Source: Opitutaceae bacterium
GTDB taxonomy: Bacteria > Verrucomicrobiota > Verrucomicrobiia > Opitutales > Opitutaceae
Assembly: GCA_025352845.1 (NCBI GenBank)
Contig: JANXSC010000157.1
Span: 1 to 13,593 of the forward strand
DNA length: 13,593 bases
Direction: 5' to 3'
Shown here: one piece after another, positions 1-9,129 of the stretch
How the letters are laid out: the number at the start of each line of letters is the position of its first letter
How positions within the stretch are numbered: the stretch's first letter is position 1
The notes under the pieces: model-generated
Seen by the model: the letters and a program-made list of their open reading frames with translations, nothing else
Databases searched by the model: none
Told to the model about the DNA's origin: nothing
Made by a program: the position numbers and the translations under genes

Positions 1-174
1 CTTAAACTCGGCCAGATAGCCGGGGATGGTGCTGGGAAAGTGGAAGTGGCAGACTTCCAGCTTCCCCAGCCCATGCGCGGCGACTTGGGCGGGGATGTCG
101 AGGAGCGGCGTGCCCGCCGTGATGGACTTGTTCAGGCTCCAGGTGGAGACGCCGAGACGGGGGTGTGGTGTCAT
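1..174 (-). CDS. Sugar phosphate isomerase/epimerase-like protein (N-terminal part only)
   Basis: Only the first 58 codons lie in the window; the gene runs off the left edge. The ATG is at 174-172, preceded on its strand by a weak AAGG about 10 bases upstream. The protein opens with MTPHPRLGVSTWSLN and continues through LEVCHFHFPSTIPGYLAEFK. A short first strand of the G-V-S-T-W-S type, followed after a helix by a strand ending in Cys/His/Phe residues, is typical of the xylose isomerase-like TIM barrel family, which includes sugar phosphate isomerases, hydroxypyruvate isomerase-like enzymes and AP endonuclease 2-like proteins. There is no signal peptide, so it should be cytoplasmic. It lies 207 bp downstream of the fructose-bisphosphate aldolase on the same strand, which fits a sugar-metabolism role. 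Substrate cannot be judged from the fragment, and the metal-binding residues lie outside the window. Confidence 0.6.
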   Translation of the reverse strand, partial: MTPHPRLGVSTWSLNKSITAGTPLLDIPAQVAAHGLGKLEVCHFHFPSTIPGYLAEFK

Positions 175-207
175 TTTGTTGCCTTAATAAAGAGGTGAAA
201 GACGGAA

Positions 208-232
208 GGGCGAGGGGAAGGAGGGCGGGGGG
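208..232 (+). other. G-rich tract with G-quadruplex potential
   Basis: Four G runs of three or more (208-210, 214-217, 223-225, 227-232) are separated by loops of 1 to 5 bases, meeting the usual quadruplex pattern on the plus strand. They are directly followed by ACCCCACCCC (233-242), which can instead pair with the G runs. The tract lies in the 207-bp leader between the aldolase and isomerase genes, on the strand complementary to their transcript. Confidence 0.4.
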
Positions 233-334
233 ACCCCACCCCTACGGAATGGCATAAGGGCGCCGCTTGCCGCGCCCTCTGCTCCCTGTCCGCCATCTTT
301 CCTGAGGCGCGGAGCGCCTTTGCTCCTTTAGTAG

Positions 335-354
335 ACCGGCCTTTCAAGGCCGGT
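335..354. terminator. Perfect 9-bp stem-loop between aldolase and isomerase genes
   Basis: ACCGGCCTT (335-343) and AAGGCCGGT (346-354) form a perfect inverted repeat with a 2-base centre; in RNA the loop would open to four or more bases. It lies 28-47 bases downstream of the aldolase stop codon on the minus strand. A second stem, AGGCGC/GCGCCT around GGA (305-319), follows. Neither is followed by a U-tract on the minus strand, so a classical intrinsic terminator is not shown. It could be a transcript 3'-end stabiliser, a U-less terminator or an attenuator for the isomerase gene. Confidence 0.35.
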
Positions 355-360
355 TCCAGC

Positions 361-380
361 TTGCTGCCTTTTGCTGCCTT
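361..380. repeat. Tandem 10-bp direct repeat
   Basis: The decamer TTGCTGCCTT occurs twice back to back and is followed by a partial third copy (GCT). It ends directly at the aldolase stop codon (382-384). It is short and of uncertain meaning, and could reflect simple slippage. Confidence 0.5.
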
Positions 381-381
381 G

Positions 382-1350
382 CTACGCCGCCCCGCCCTTG
401 CTTCCCGCGTGCGCGCGCACCGACTCGAGCTGCCCCGCCGACCCGAGATAGGTCGAGCGGCTGACGATGAACTTGGCGTACTCGGCGATAAAGACCTTGC
501 CGGGCGAGCGCAGGTCGAAGTCCTCGGGCTTGTCCTGGAAGAACTCGCGGTGGACCCGCGTCCAGACCAGGCGGCCGTCCGTGTCAATGTTGACCTTGCA
601 GACGCCGAGCTTGGCGGCGGGCAGATACTGCTCGGCGTCCACGCCCTTGGCGCCTTCCTTCAGCTTGCCGCCCGCCGCGTTGATGCGGGCCACCTCGTCC
701 TGCGGCACCGACGACGACCCGTGCATGACGAGCGGGAAGCCGGGGAGCTGCTCCTGAATGGCCTTGATCCGCTCGAAGTGCAGGCCCTGGCCGCCCGAGA
801 ACTTGTAAGCGCCGTGAGAGGTCCCGATGGCGCAGGCGAGGCTGTCGCAGCCGGACTGGGCGACGAACTCCTTGGCCTCGATCGGGTCCGTCAGCAGGGC
901 GTTCTTCTCGTCCACGGCGATGTCTTCCTCCACGCCGCCCAGCATCCCAAGCTCCGCCTCGACGCTGACGCCGCGCGCGTGGGCCGCCTCGACGACGCGC
1001 CTGGTGATGGCGACGTTCTCCTCAAACGGGTCGTGGGAAGCGTCAATCATCACGCTCGAATAGAAGCCGCTCTCGATGCACTCCAGGCAGGTCTTCTCAT
1101 CGCCGTGGTCCAGGTGAACGGCAAAAATCGCCTCCGGGAAGATCTCGTCGCAGGCCCGCAAGATGGCTTCGAGCATCCGCTTATCCGTGTAGGAGCGCGC
1201 CCCTTTGGAGACCTGGATGATGAACGGGGACTGCGCCTCGATGTTGCCCCGGAACAGGCCCATCGCCTGCTCGGCGTTGTTGATGTTGTAGGCACCGATG
1301 GCGTATTTGCCGTAGGCGTGTTTGAACAGCTGCGCGGTGGTGACGATCAT
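382..1350 (-). CDS. fba: Class II fructose-bisphosphate aldolase
   Basis: This is a cytoplasmic zinc enzyme that cleaves fructose 1,6-bisphosphate to dihydroxyacetone phosphate and glyceraldehyde 3-phosphate, and runs the reverse reaction in gluconeogenesis. I chose the ATG at 1350 (MIVTTAQLFKHAYGKYAIGA), which gives 322 residues and starts where class II aldolases normally start. An in-frame ATG at 1404 adds 18 residues with no family character. Visible motifs are HLDHGD (79-84; D81 catalytic, H82 zinc), SVMIDASH (99-106), VEAELG (E131), GTSHG (H179), HGSSS (H210) and NIDTD (254-258). H82, H179 and H210 match the zinc triad spacing of the shorter class IIB enzymes, and NIDTD fits fructose rather than tagatose bisphosphate aldolases. 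There is no clear Shine-Dalgarno sequence. It follows the Gln-rich membrane protein gene after 95 bp and precedes an isomerase-like gene, so it may have its own promoter. Confidence 0.95.
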   Translation of the reverse strand: MIVTTAQLFKHAYGKYAIGAYNINNAEQAMGLFRGNIEAQSPFIIQVSKGARSYTDKRMLEAILRACDEIFPEAIFAVHLDHGDEKTCLECIESGFYSSVMIDASHDPFEENVAITRRVVEAAHARGVSVEAELGMLGGVEEDIAVDEKNALLTDPIEAKEFVAQSGCDSLACAIGTSHGAYKFSGGQGLHFERIKAIQEQLPGFPLVMHGSSSVPQDEVARINAAGGKLKEGAKGVDAEQYLPAAKLGVCKVNIDTDGRLVWTRVHREFFQDKPEDFDLRSPGKVFIAEYAKFIVSRSTYLGSAGQLESVRAHAGSKGGAA

Positions 1351-1411
1351 GGTCGGATAGGGAAAGAGATTTAGCAGGTTCCGTGCGGGCGCGGCAGCGG
1401 GCAAGGGTTTT

Positions 1412-1430
1412 CTCCGCGGATGACGCGGAG
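1412..1430. repeat. 7-bp stem-loop in the gap before the aldolase gene
   Basis: CTCCGCG (1412-1418) and CGCGGAG (1424-1430) pair around GATGA. The hairpin lies between the stop of the Gln-rich membrane protein (1446) and the aldolase start (1350). On the minus strand it is followed by AAAA rather than U residues, so it is not an intrinsic terminator in that direction. It could be a transcript-processing or stability element. Confidence 0.4.
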
Positions 1431-1445
1431 CGTAGGGTGGGCGGC

Positions 1446-2474
1446 CTATTTCTTCCCGCCGGTGCCGCGGGCTGCGGGCTGGCCACTCCCGAGCGTCTCC
1501 GTCACAAGCTGACGCAGCTGCTGCTGGGCCTGTTGCTGCTGCTGCAATTGCTGGAGGGCGGAGACTTGAGGTGGACTCAGGACCGACTGCGACTGCGCCA
1601 CGGCCGCCGGCGTGATCGTGGCCGTCGAGGCAGTTGGCCCGCCGAGCATGCGCAATCCCGCGCCATCAGGCTGGCCCGTCGGCAGCGCGCCGGGGGCGGT
1701 CGTGGGTGGGGTGGTGGTGGCGGGCCGCGGCGCGGGATTTGCCGCCAGAATTTGCACGAGCTGATCCGACTGCGCGGTCGTGAGCGGCGTGCCCGTGTAG
1801 CTCAGCCGCTGCTGCAGTTCGCTGACTGTGTTGCGCTGCGGTGCCGTCTGCTCGAAGGCCGTGAGCTGCGCGAACCCCGTGTCGCCGATCACGCCGCGGA
1901 TCGACTGGTTGATCTGCTCCTGTGTCGTCGCCACGAGCTGCTGCAGCCCGGGCGCGTTGGAGCGGAGATCGACGCCCTGATCGCGCGCGACGGCCGCGAT
2001 GTCGAGGAGGGCGGTCCGGCGCTCGGTGAGGAGCGAGGCCAGCCGCGCGAGCTGATCAGGCGGCAGATTTAGGCTGCGGAATACCGTGGCATAGCGCGCC
2101 TCGATCTCGCCGCGCTGCTGGGTGGCATAGAGTGCCTGCACGTCGGGCTTGGCGAAAAGATCGCTCATGGCGGCGAGCTGCTGGTCGGGATCGCGCCGCG
2201 CGGTGCGGCCGGAGTCGCCGCGTTGCTGGCGTGAACCGGGTGTCAGCGCGTGGCCCGCGGCGGTGGATTCGCGGCTGGTCGTGAGCTGCTGCTTCAGCTC
2301 GCGGTTTTCCCTTTCAAGATCCCAGACACGTTTCTGGAAATCTGCGCGCTCGTCGCGCGGCATCGCAGTAGCGCGGAGCGCGGCTAGTTCACCATGCTGG
2401 CGCCAAGCGAGGAACGCCCCGCCCAGCGCCGTGAGCGCGAGGAGGACGATGAGCCAGTTCTTCGCGGAGTTCAC
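1446..2474 (-). CDS. Membrane-anchored periplasmic protein with coiled coil, L-x-x-x-Q motifs and Gln-rich tail; function unknown
   Basis: I do not recognise a named family. The start is a GTG at 2474; the next Met (residue 38) would remove the only membrane segment, so GTG is preferred. Residues 7-23 (WLIVLLALTALGGAFLA) form one N-terminal transmembrane helix or uncleaved signal. Residues 43-66 are a charged probable coiled coil (FQKRVWDLERENRELKQQL). Residues 105-245 are predicted mostly helical, followed by a Pro/Thr/Ala linker (247-270) and a Gln-rich end (307-320). Three similar motifs occur: LPPDQLARLASLL (137-149), LTTAQSDQLVQIL (231-243) and LSPPQVSALQQLQ (299-311). These recall the L-T-x-x-Q motifs of Spy/CpxP/ZraP periplasmic proteins, though the match is by eye only. 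The start is 30 bp after the topoisomerase stop, so the two are probably co-transcribed. Confidence 0.75.
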   Translation of the reverse strand: MNSAKNWLIVLLALTALGGAFLAWRQHGELAALRATAMPRDERADFQKRVWDLERENRELKQQLTTSRESTAAGHALTPGSRQQRGDSGRTARRDPDQQLAAMSDLFAKPDVQALYATQQRGEIEARYATVFRSLNLPPDQLARLASLLTERRTALLDIAAVARDQGVDLRSNAPGLQQLVATTQEQINQSIRGVIGDTGFAQLTAFEQTAPQRNTVSELQQRLSYTGTPLTTAQSDQLVQILAANPAPRPATTTPPTTAPGALPTGQPDGAGLRMLGGPTASTATITPAAVAQSQSVLSPPQVSALQQLQQQQQAQQQLRQLVTETLGSGQPAARGTGGKK

Positions 2475-2504
2475 GTGACGGCTGACGAGCCGGAGCCGGT
2501 GAAG

Positions 2505-5303
<2,799 letters not shown>

Positions 5304-5355
5304 GTAGGCGCGAGCGGTTACGCAGCGCGTCGGTGAAGAGCAAGGAATAGTTTTT

Positions 5356-5727
5356 TCAACGAGTCGATTGCGCGAGGATAACGAAGCGCCGGTCGGCGCG
5401 CTCTTGAGGCAAAATTAACAACGGTCGACCGCGCAGGAGCGCGACCAATTCATCGTCGGAAATAATTTCGTAGGCGGGCGCTGATTTCGCGACAACCGCG
5501 ACTGATGAAACCGCCGGCGGCGCAGCAGTCCGGCGGCTGGTCGTAAAAAATACGACTGCCGCAACCGCCACCAATGCGCCTCCCGTCGCGAGCGCACGGC
5601 GCAGCGTGCGTCGGGTGCGGGCATGCGCGGCGGCGTGCAGTGCAAACTCGCTGGCGGGGCCACCGCTCCAGTCGTCGTGAAATGTTTCGGCCACCAGCCG
5701 CGCGCGGGGATCGTTTTTGTCATTCAT
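5356..5727 (-). CDS. Small single-pass membrane protein, candidate anti-sigma or sigma-partner protein
   Basis: This 123-residue protein has an acidic and basic cytoplasmic N-terminus (1-45, with an Arg-rich HARTRRTLRR stretch), one transmembrane helix at about 46-63 (LATGGALVAVAAVVFFTT) and a short periplasmic tail ending YEIISDDELVALLRGRPLLILPQ and then ADRRFVIL. Its ATG lies inside the sigma factor's last codons, an 8-bp overlap (ATGAATGA), which implies translational coupling. The position and topology are those of an anti-sigma factor. However, the HxxxCxxC zinc motif of ZAS anti-sigma factors is absent (the protein has no Cys), and it is much shorter than FecR-type regulators. Anti-sigma function is therefore inferred from context only. 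The alternative is an unrelated small inner-membrane protein co-expressed with the sigma factor. Confidence 0.75.
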   Translation of the reverse strand: MNDKNDPRARLVAETFHDDWSGGPASEFALHAAAHARTRRTLRRALATGGALVAVAAVVFFTTSRRTAAPPAVSSVAVVAKSAPAYEIISDDELVALLRGRPLLILPQERADRRFVILAQSTR

Positions 5728-6328
5728 GGCGTTTCAGGGCGGCGACGAGCAGGCGGCGGAGTTCGGTGCGGGCGCGCGTGAGGCGCGATTCGACGGCCTT
5801 GGGCGTGACCTCGAGTTGCGCGGCGAGCGTGCGCACGTCGCGACCGGAGAAATATTTTTGTTCGAGCAAGGTGCGGTCCGCTGCGTCGAGTTGGGCAAGC
5901 GCAGATTCGAGTGCTTCAGCCAGCGTGTCATCCTCCTGCTCGTTCGTCGCGTCTTCAGGCGCGGCCAGCGGATTGCGGAGGAGTTGCCAAAACGTCCGCT
6001 GCCGTCGCCAGCAGTCGTGCAGCGCGGAGCGGGCGACAGTGCGCAGCCACGCGGCAAACATCGGCGCCGAGTCGCAGGGACGGGCGTGGCGCGCGATGCG
6101 GAGGTAGGTTTGTTGTAATGCCTCACTGGCGAGATCGTGATCGCCGCGGGTGGCGGCGAGGAGCTGGCGGAAAATTCCGGGACCGTAGTCGCGGTGGAAC
6201 TCGGTCCAGGCGATGTCGTCGCCGCGCGCGAGGCCGCTCGTGAGGTCACGCAGCGGCGAGGGCGCGGAGGTGGACTCCATGCGGTCGGGGTAGCCGGCGG
6301 CGTTCAACGGACTCGCGGTGACGTGCAT
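5720..6328 (-). CDS. ECF-type RNA polymerase sigma factor (sigma-70 family, group 4)
   Basis: This is a two-domain sigma factor directing RNA polymerase to alternative promoters. Region 2 spans about 38-112, including DHDLASEALQQTYLRIARHARP (core-binding helices; split here at residues 63-84) and FAAWLRTVARSALHDCWRRQRTF (residues 91-113). Region 4 spans about 140-195, with LDAADRTLLEQKYFSG and a helix-turn-helix in RTLAAQLEVTPKAVESRLTR (residues 166-185). An acidic linker (EDATNEQEDD) joins them, and regions 1 and 3 are absent, as in ECF factors. The ATG at 6328 gives 202 residues; the ATG at 6280 gives 186 and removes only a non-conserved leader, and neither has a Shine-Dalgarno sequence, so the start is uncertain. 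The gene begins 24 bp after the upstream secreted-protein gene and overlaps the downstream membrane protein gene by 8 bp. Target promoters and the inducing signal are not visible. Confidence 0.93.
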   Translation of the reverse strand: MHVTASPLNAAGYPDRMESTSAPSPLRDLTSGLARGDDIAWTEFHRDYGPGIFRQLLAATRGDHDLASEALQQTYLRIARHARPCDSAPMFAAWLRTVARSALHDCWRRQRTFWQLLRNPLAAPEDATNEQEDDTLAEALESALAQLDAADRTLLEQKYFSGRDVRTLAAQLEVTPKAVESRLTRARTELRRLLVAALKRHE

Positions 6329-6352
6329 GTGGCCGTGACCATGACAGATCGT

Positions 6353-6985
6353 TCAGAGGATGGGAGCAGGTTTTTGCTGCAGGCCGTTGACGACCTGACG
6401 AGCAATATGGGCGGCGGGAGCCGGGCCGGAGACGAGGAGGAGCTTGGTGGCAGGGTGAAACTTGATGCGGAGCGCGGCGGGGTCGTTGGTGGGGTCCAGC
6501 TCCCAAGCTGAACGGATGGCGTCCACGATCACCTCGACGGTCTGGTCTTTGAAGATATTGTGGCCGATCTGAAACGATTCGAGTTCGGCGCGGCCGGCGC
6601 GCTTCGCGTCGGCGGAAGGCTCAAGGCGGCGGAGGACGCAGACGACGGAGCGGGCTTCGGCGGGATTGGGGTTGTCGCCCCCAACGAATTTGAGACTGAG
6701 CCCGCGAGTAGCCAAAAAACTTTCGAGGACGCCGATGATTGTCGCCCAGTTGGCGTTGCTGAGGGTAAATGGTGGTAGCTGCGTTTCAACGTCGCCGGGC
6801 TCCCCAGCGTTGATCAGGGTAAATGACAGCGTGCTGGTATAACGGCTAATCTCAGAAGCGGCTTGGATGAACGCACTCAACGGCCCGCCGGGAGAATAGA
6901 TGGAGAATAAAAGCGGGGCGCGACGATCGAGGGCCTCGACTTGAGAGGAAAGTTCCGAGACTTCCTCCGGAGAGATATTCCCCAT
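6353..6985 (-). CDS. Conserved-looking hypothetical protein, 3' part of a frame-broken secreted protein gene
   Basis: I do not recognise a family. The first ATG in this frame (6985) gives 210 residues, but coding character continues upstream through ELIQAVKRLESAKQRLR to 7036. There the frame meets the end of a signal-peptide-bearing frame (7193 to 7035). The joined product would be about 279 residues and secreted. Visible features are an N-terminal helix likely to form a coiled coil (QAVKRLESAKQRL through EEVSELSSQVEALDRR), a central alpha/beta region, and a C-terminal segment (about 148-210 of the 210) with DQTVEVIVDAIRSAWELDP and then ALRIKFHPATKLLLVSGP. This helix followed by two strands resembles the small N-domains of secretins or STN domains, which is inference only. 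The gene sits immediately upstream of the sigma factor gene (24 bp) on the same strand. Confidence 0.7.
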   Translation of the reverse strand: MGNISPEEVSELSSQVEALDRRAPLLFSIYSPGGPLSAFIQAASEISRYTSTLSFTLINAGEPGDVETQLPPFTLSNANWATIIGVLESFLATRGLSLKFVGGDNPNPAEARSVVCVLRRLEPSADAKRAGRAELESFQIGHNIFKDQTVEVIVDAIRSAWELDPTNDPAALRIKFHPATKLLLVSGPAPAAHIARQVVNGLQQKPAPIL

Positions 6986-7034
6986 ACGGAGACGCTGTTT
7001 CGCCGACTCGAGCCTTTTGACGGCTTGGATGAGT

Positions 7035-7042
7035 TCAGGGGG
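7035..7042 (-). other. Frame-break site CCCCC-TGA, candidate +1 frameshift or homopolymer indel
   Basis: Read on the minus strand, five C residues (7042-7038) precede TGA (7037-7035). The signal-peptide frame reads GCC CCC TGA; the downstream frame reads CCG CCC CCT GAA. The downstream frame has its own upstream stop at 7060-7058, so any shift must occur in the 23 bases 7057-7035. Loss of one C would also fuse the frames. CCC-UGA is a shift-prone stop context reported, as I recall, for Listeria phage PSA, and it is analogous in principle to the release factor 2 site. Confidence 0.5.
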
Positions 7043-7193
7043 CGGTGCGACTGACGCTCAGTTCGAATCTGGCGGAAGCGGATTTAACCTCGGGCGCCTT
7101 GGTTTTGTCCGCAGGCGCGACTTGGGCGACGGCGGGCGCGGAGAGGAGAGCGAGGAGGGCGAATGCGGCAATAGGAACGAGTGGTGTTTTCAT
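7035..7193 (-). CDS. Signal-peptide-encoding 5' part of the same frame-broken gene
   Basis: The ATG at 7193 opens a 52-codon frame. Residues 1-23 form a clear Sec signal peptide: MKT, a hydrophobic core (PIAAFALLALL) and SAPAVA before Q24, a good signal peptidase I site. Then comes a mature segment, QVAPADKTKAPEVKSASARF followed by ELSVSRTAP. The frame stops at TGA (7037-7035). The context there is GCC-CCC-TGA-A; moving one base forward gives GAA-CTC-ATC and enters the 6353-frame. A secreted peptide of about 29 residues is possible, but the neat junction with a long downstream frame that lacks its own leader makes one split gene more likely. There is no Shine-Dalgarno sequence. Confidence 0.6.
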   Translation of the reverse strand: MKTPLVPIAAFALLALLSAPAVAQVAPADKTKAPEVKSASARFELSVSRTAP

Positions 7194-7361
7194 CGTGGGT
7201 GGTGGCTACAGCTAAATACGCGGCCGGGGGGGGAATCCTTCGCAAAAAAACACCTGCTTCACGGTTCAGCTTTGGTCTGGCGCCAATGCATGATTGCCAG
7301 TCGAGGGACGCTTCTACAGTCACGACGCGTCGATTGCTCAACGCCTCGAATAATTCCGCAT
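7194..7361. promoter_or_regulatory. Divergent intergenic region between the secreted-protein gene and the sulfatase gene
   Basis: These 168 bases separate two divergent start codons, so they must carry the sulfatase promoter and probably that of the minus-strand operon. They include a run of eight G residues (7226-7233), a seven-A run close by (7244-7250) and an AT-leaning stretch next to the sulfatase ATG. I could not place convincing -35/-10 pairs for either direction. A TATTTA on the minus strand (7218-7213) lies 20 bases before the signal-peptide ATG and is a weak -10 candidate. Confidence 0.35.
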
Positions 7362-8951
7362 ATGAATTTCCCCCGCATCGCTTCCTCGGTTAAGATTTTG
7401 ATCGCCGCAGCTTGCGTCGCATGCTCGACGCTCACACGCGCCGCCAGCGCGCTGCCGCCGAACATCCTCTTCGCCATCGCCGACGATTGGGGAGCGCATG
7501 CGGGCGCTTACGGCACGAAGTGGGTGCGCACACCGCACTTCGATCGCGTGGCGCGTGATGGGATTCTTTTTAAGAACGCCTACACGCCCAACGCGAAGTG
7601 CGCGCCGTCGCGGGCGTGCATTCTCACGGGGCGTAATTCCTGGCAGCTCAAGGAGGCGGCGAACCACATCCCGTATTTCCCGGCCGAGTTCAAAGGGTGG
7701 GGCGAGGCGCTCGCGGAGAACGGCTGGTTCGTCGGGCACACGACCAAGGGCTGGGCTCCCGGCGTCGCGAATGACGCGAGCGGGAAGCCGCGCGCGATGA
7801 CGGGCAAGGCTTTCAATGCGCGCCGCGCCACTCCACCCGCCACGGGCATCAGTGACTCCGACTACGCGGCGAATTTTGACGACTTCCTCGCCGCCGCCAC
7901 GCCAGGAAAACCGTGGGCTTTTTGGTATGGCGCGATCGAGCCGCACCGCGGCTACGAGTTTGGCTCGGGCGTGAAGAAGGGCGGCCACAAACTCGACGAG
8001 ATCGATCGCGTGCCGGCGTTTTGGCCGGACAACGAGACCGTGCGAAACGACATGCTCGACTACGCCTTCGAGGTGGAGCACTTCGACCGGCACCTCGGCC
8101 GGATGCTCGCGGCGCTGGAGAAGCGCGGCCTGCTCGAGAACACGCTCGTGATCGTGACCTCGGATCACGGCATGCCGTTTCCGCGCGGCAAGGGCAGCGC
8201 CTACGAATATTCCAATCACGTGCCGCTGGCCGCGATGTGGGCCGGCGGCATCGCGGGCCGCGGCCGCGTGGTGGACGACTACATCAGCTTCATCGATCTC
8301 GCGCCGACGTTTGCCGAGGTCGCCGGTCTTGCGTGGGCGAAGATGGGCATGGCCGAAGCGGCGGGCCGCAGTCTCATGGATATTTTTCGCGTTAACCGCT
8401 CCGGCCAGATCAACCCCGCGCGCGATCATGTGCTCATCGGGATGGAGCGCCACGACATCGGCCGCCCCGGCGATGTCGGCTATCCGATCCGCGGCATCGT
8501 GAAAAACGGCGCTCTCTATCTGGAAAACTTCGAGCCCACGCGCTGGCCCGCGTGCAACCCCGAGACGGGTTATCTCAACGTCGATGCCGGCCCGACTAAG
8601 TCGCTCATCCTCGACGCGCGCCGCGCCGCCGGCACGGATCCGTTTTGGACGCTTTGCTTCGGCCGCCGTCCGGGCGTCGAGCACTACGATCTCAAGACCG
8701 ATCCGGACTGCGTGAAAAATCTCGCGACGCAACCGGTGACGGAAAAGGACCGCGCCGCGCTCAAAGCCGCGCTGTATGCCGAGCTGAAAGCGCAGGGTGA
8801 CCCGCGGATGTTCGGTCAGGGCGAAGTCTTCGACCGCTATCTCCACGCGAATCCCGCGAATGTGAATTTCTACGAGCGCTACATGAAGGGCGAAAAAATC
8901 CGCGCGAACTGGGTGTTGGATTCGGATTTCGAGAAAGCGCCGCTGGACTAG
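7362..8951 (+). CDS. Secreted sulfatase (arylsulfatase A-type, formylglycine-dependent)
   Basis: This predicted exported enzyme hydrolyses sulfate esters, probably on a glycan. I chose the ATG at 7362 because it opens a good signal peptide (MNFPRIASSVKILIAAACVA, with cleavage likely after TRA or ASA near 26-30). The mature protein follows directly with PNILFAIADDWG, which supplies metal ligands D41 and D42. The signature CAPSRACILTGR starts at C80, a C-x-P-S-R site in which the Cys is converted to formylglycine. VIVTSDHG gives D268 and H269, completing the calcium site. Length is 529 residues, usual for S1-type sulfatases. A formylglycine-generating or anaerobic maturase is needed but not present here. 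The substrate is not predictable. A phosphatase gene follows on the same strand after 178 bp; a TonB receptor and glycosidase lie opposite. The reading frame stays open upstream to 7017, but that part overlaps the antisense gene and is not coding. Confidence 0.95.
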   Translation: MNFPRIASSVKILIAAACVACSTLTRAASALPPNILFAIADDWGAHAGAYGTKWVRTPHFDRVARDGILFKNAYTPNAKCAPSRACILTGRNSWQLKEAANHIPYFPAEFKGWGEALAENGWFVGHTTKGWAPGVANDASGKPRAMTGKAFNARRATPPATGISDSDYAANFDDFLAAATPGKPWAFWYGAIEPHRGYEFGSGVKKGGHKLDEIDRVPAFWPDNETVRNDMLDYAFEVEHFDRHLGRMLAALEKRGLLENTLVIVTSDHGMPFPRGKGSAYEYSNHVPLAAMWAGGIAGRGRVVDDYISFIDLAPTFAEVAGLAWAKMGMAEAAGRSLMDIFRVNRSGQINPARDHVLIGMERHDIGRPGDVGYPIRGIVKNGALYLENFEPTRWPACNPETGYLNVDAGPTKSLILDARRAAGTDPFWTLCFGRRPGVEHYDLKTDPDCVKNLATQPVTEKDRAALKAALYAELKAQGDPRMFGQGEVFDRYLHANPANVNFYERYMKGEKIRANWVLDSDFEKAPLD

Positions 8952-8980
8952 ACGGAGCGTGTTTCGAAAGTTCATTTCGA

Positions 8981-9035
8981 GTAGGCCAGCGCGCTTGCGC
9001 GCGCCCAAACCGCGCTCGCAAGCGAGCTAACCTAC
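8981..9035. repeat. 55-bp palindromic element with nested hairpins
   Basis: Two 24-bp arms (8981-9004 and 9012-9035) are inverted copies matching at 20 of 24 positions and are separated by the 7-base spacer CCAAACC. They are closed by GTAGG at the left end and CCTAC at the right. Each arm is itself a palindrome: GCGCGC-TT-GCGCGC (8989-9002) and GCTCGC-AA-GCGAGC (9014-9027). The element can therefore fold as one long hairpin or as two short ones. A further small inverted repeat, TCGAAA/TTTCGA (8964-8980), precedes it. It lies between the sulfatase stop and the PhoD start, where it could end transcription or stabilise the sulfatase mRNA. It looks like a dispersed REP-like repeat. Confidence 0.75.
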
Positions 9036-9129
9036 ACAAACCAGAATCCACGCGAGCGATATTTTTAAAATACACACTTGGCGATTGTGACTCGCCTGCC
9101 GCGCGACGAGGGTTTTCGTTGGCGGCGCT

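Noticed and set aside
361..1374. A 337-codon plus-strand open frame opposite the aldolase
   Set aside because: The aldolase has a full set of active-site residues on the minus strand; this frame is its complement.
1412..1430. Intrinsic terminator after the Gln-rich membrane protein gene
   Set aside because: The stem is good, but the following bases on the transcript strand are A residues, not U.
7017..7361. 115-codon upstream extension of the sulfatase frame
   Set aside because: It overlaps the start of the divergent secreted-protein gene, and the signal peptide begins at the ATG at 7362.
7338..9008. A 556-codon minus-strand open frame opposite the sulfatase
   Set aside because: Shadow of a well-supported sulfatase gene; no recognisable domain.
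9060..9072. TATTTTTAAAATA as an operator for the PhoD gene
   Set aside because: A simple AT palindrome of this length is not enough to claim a regulator site; it is mentioned only as a possible promoter part.
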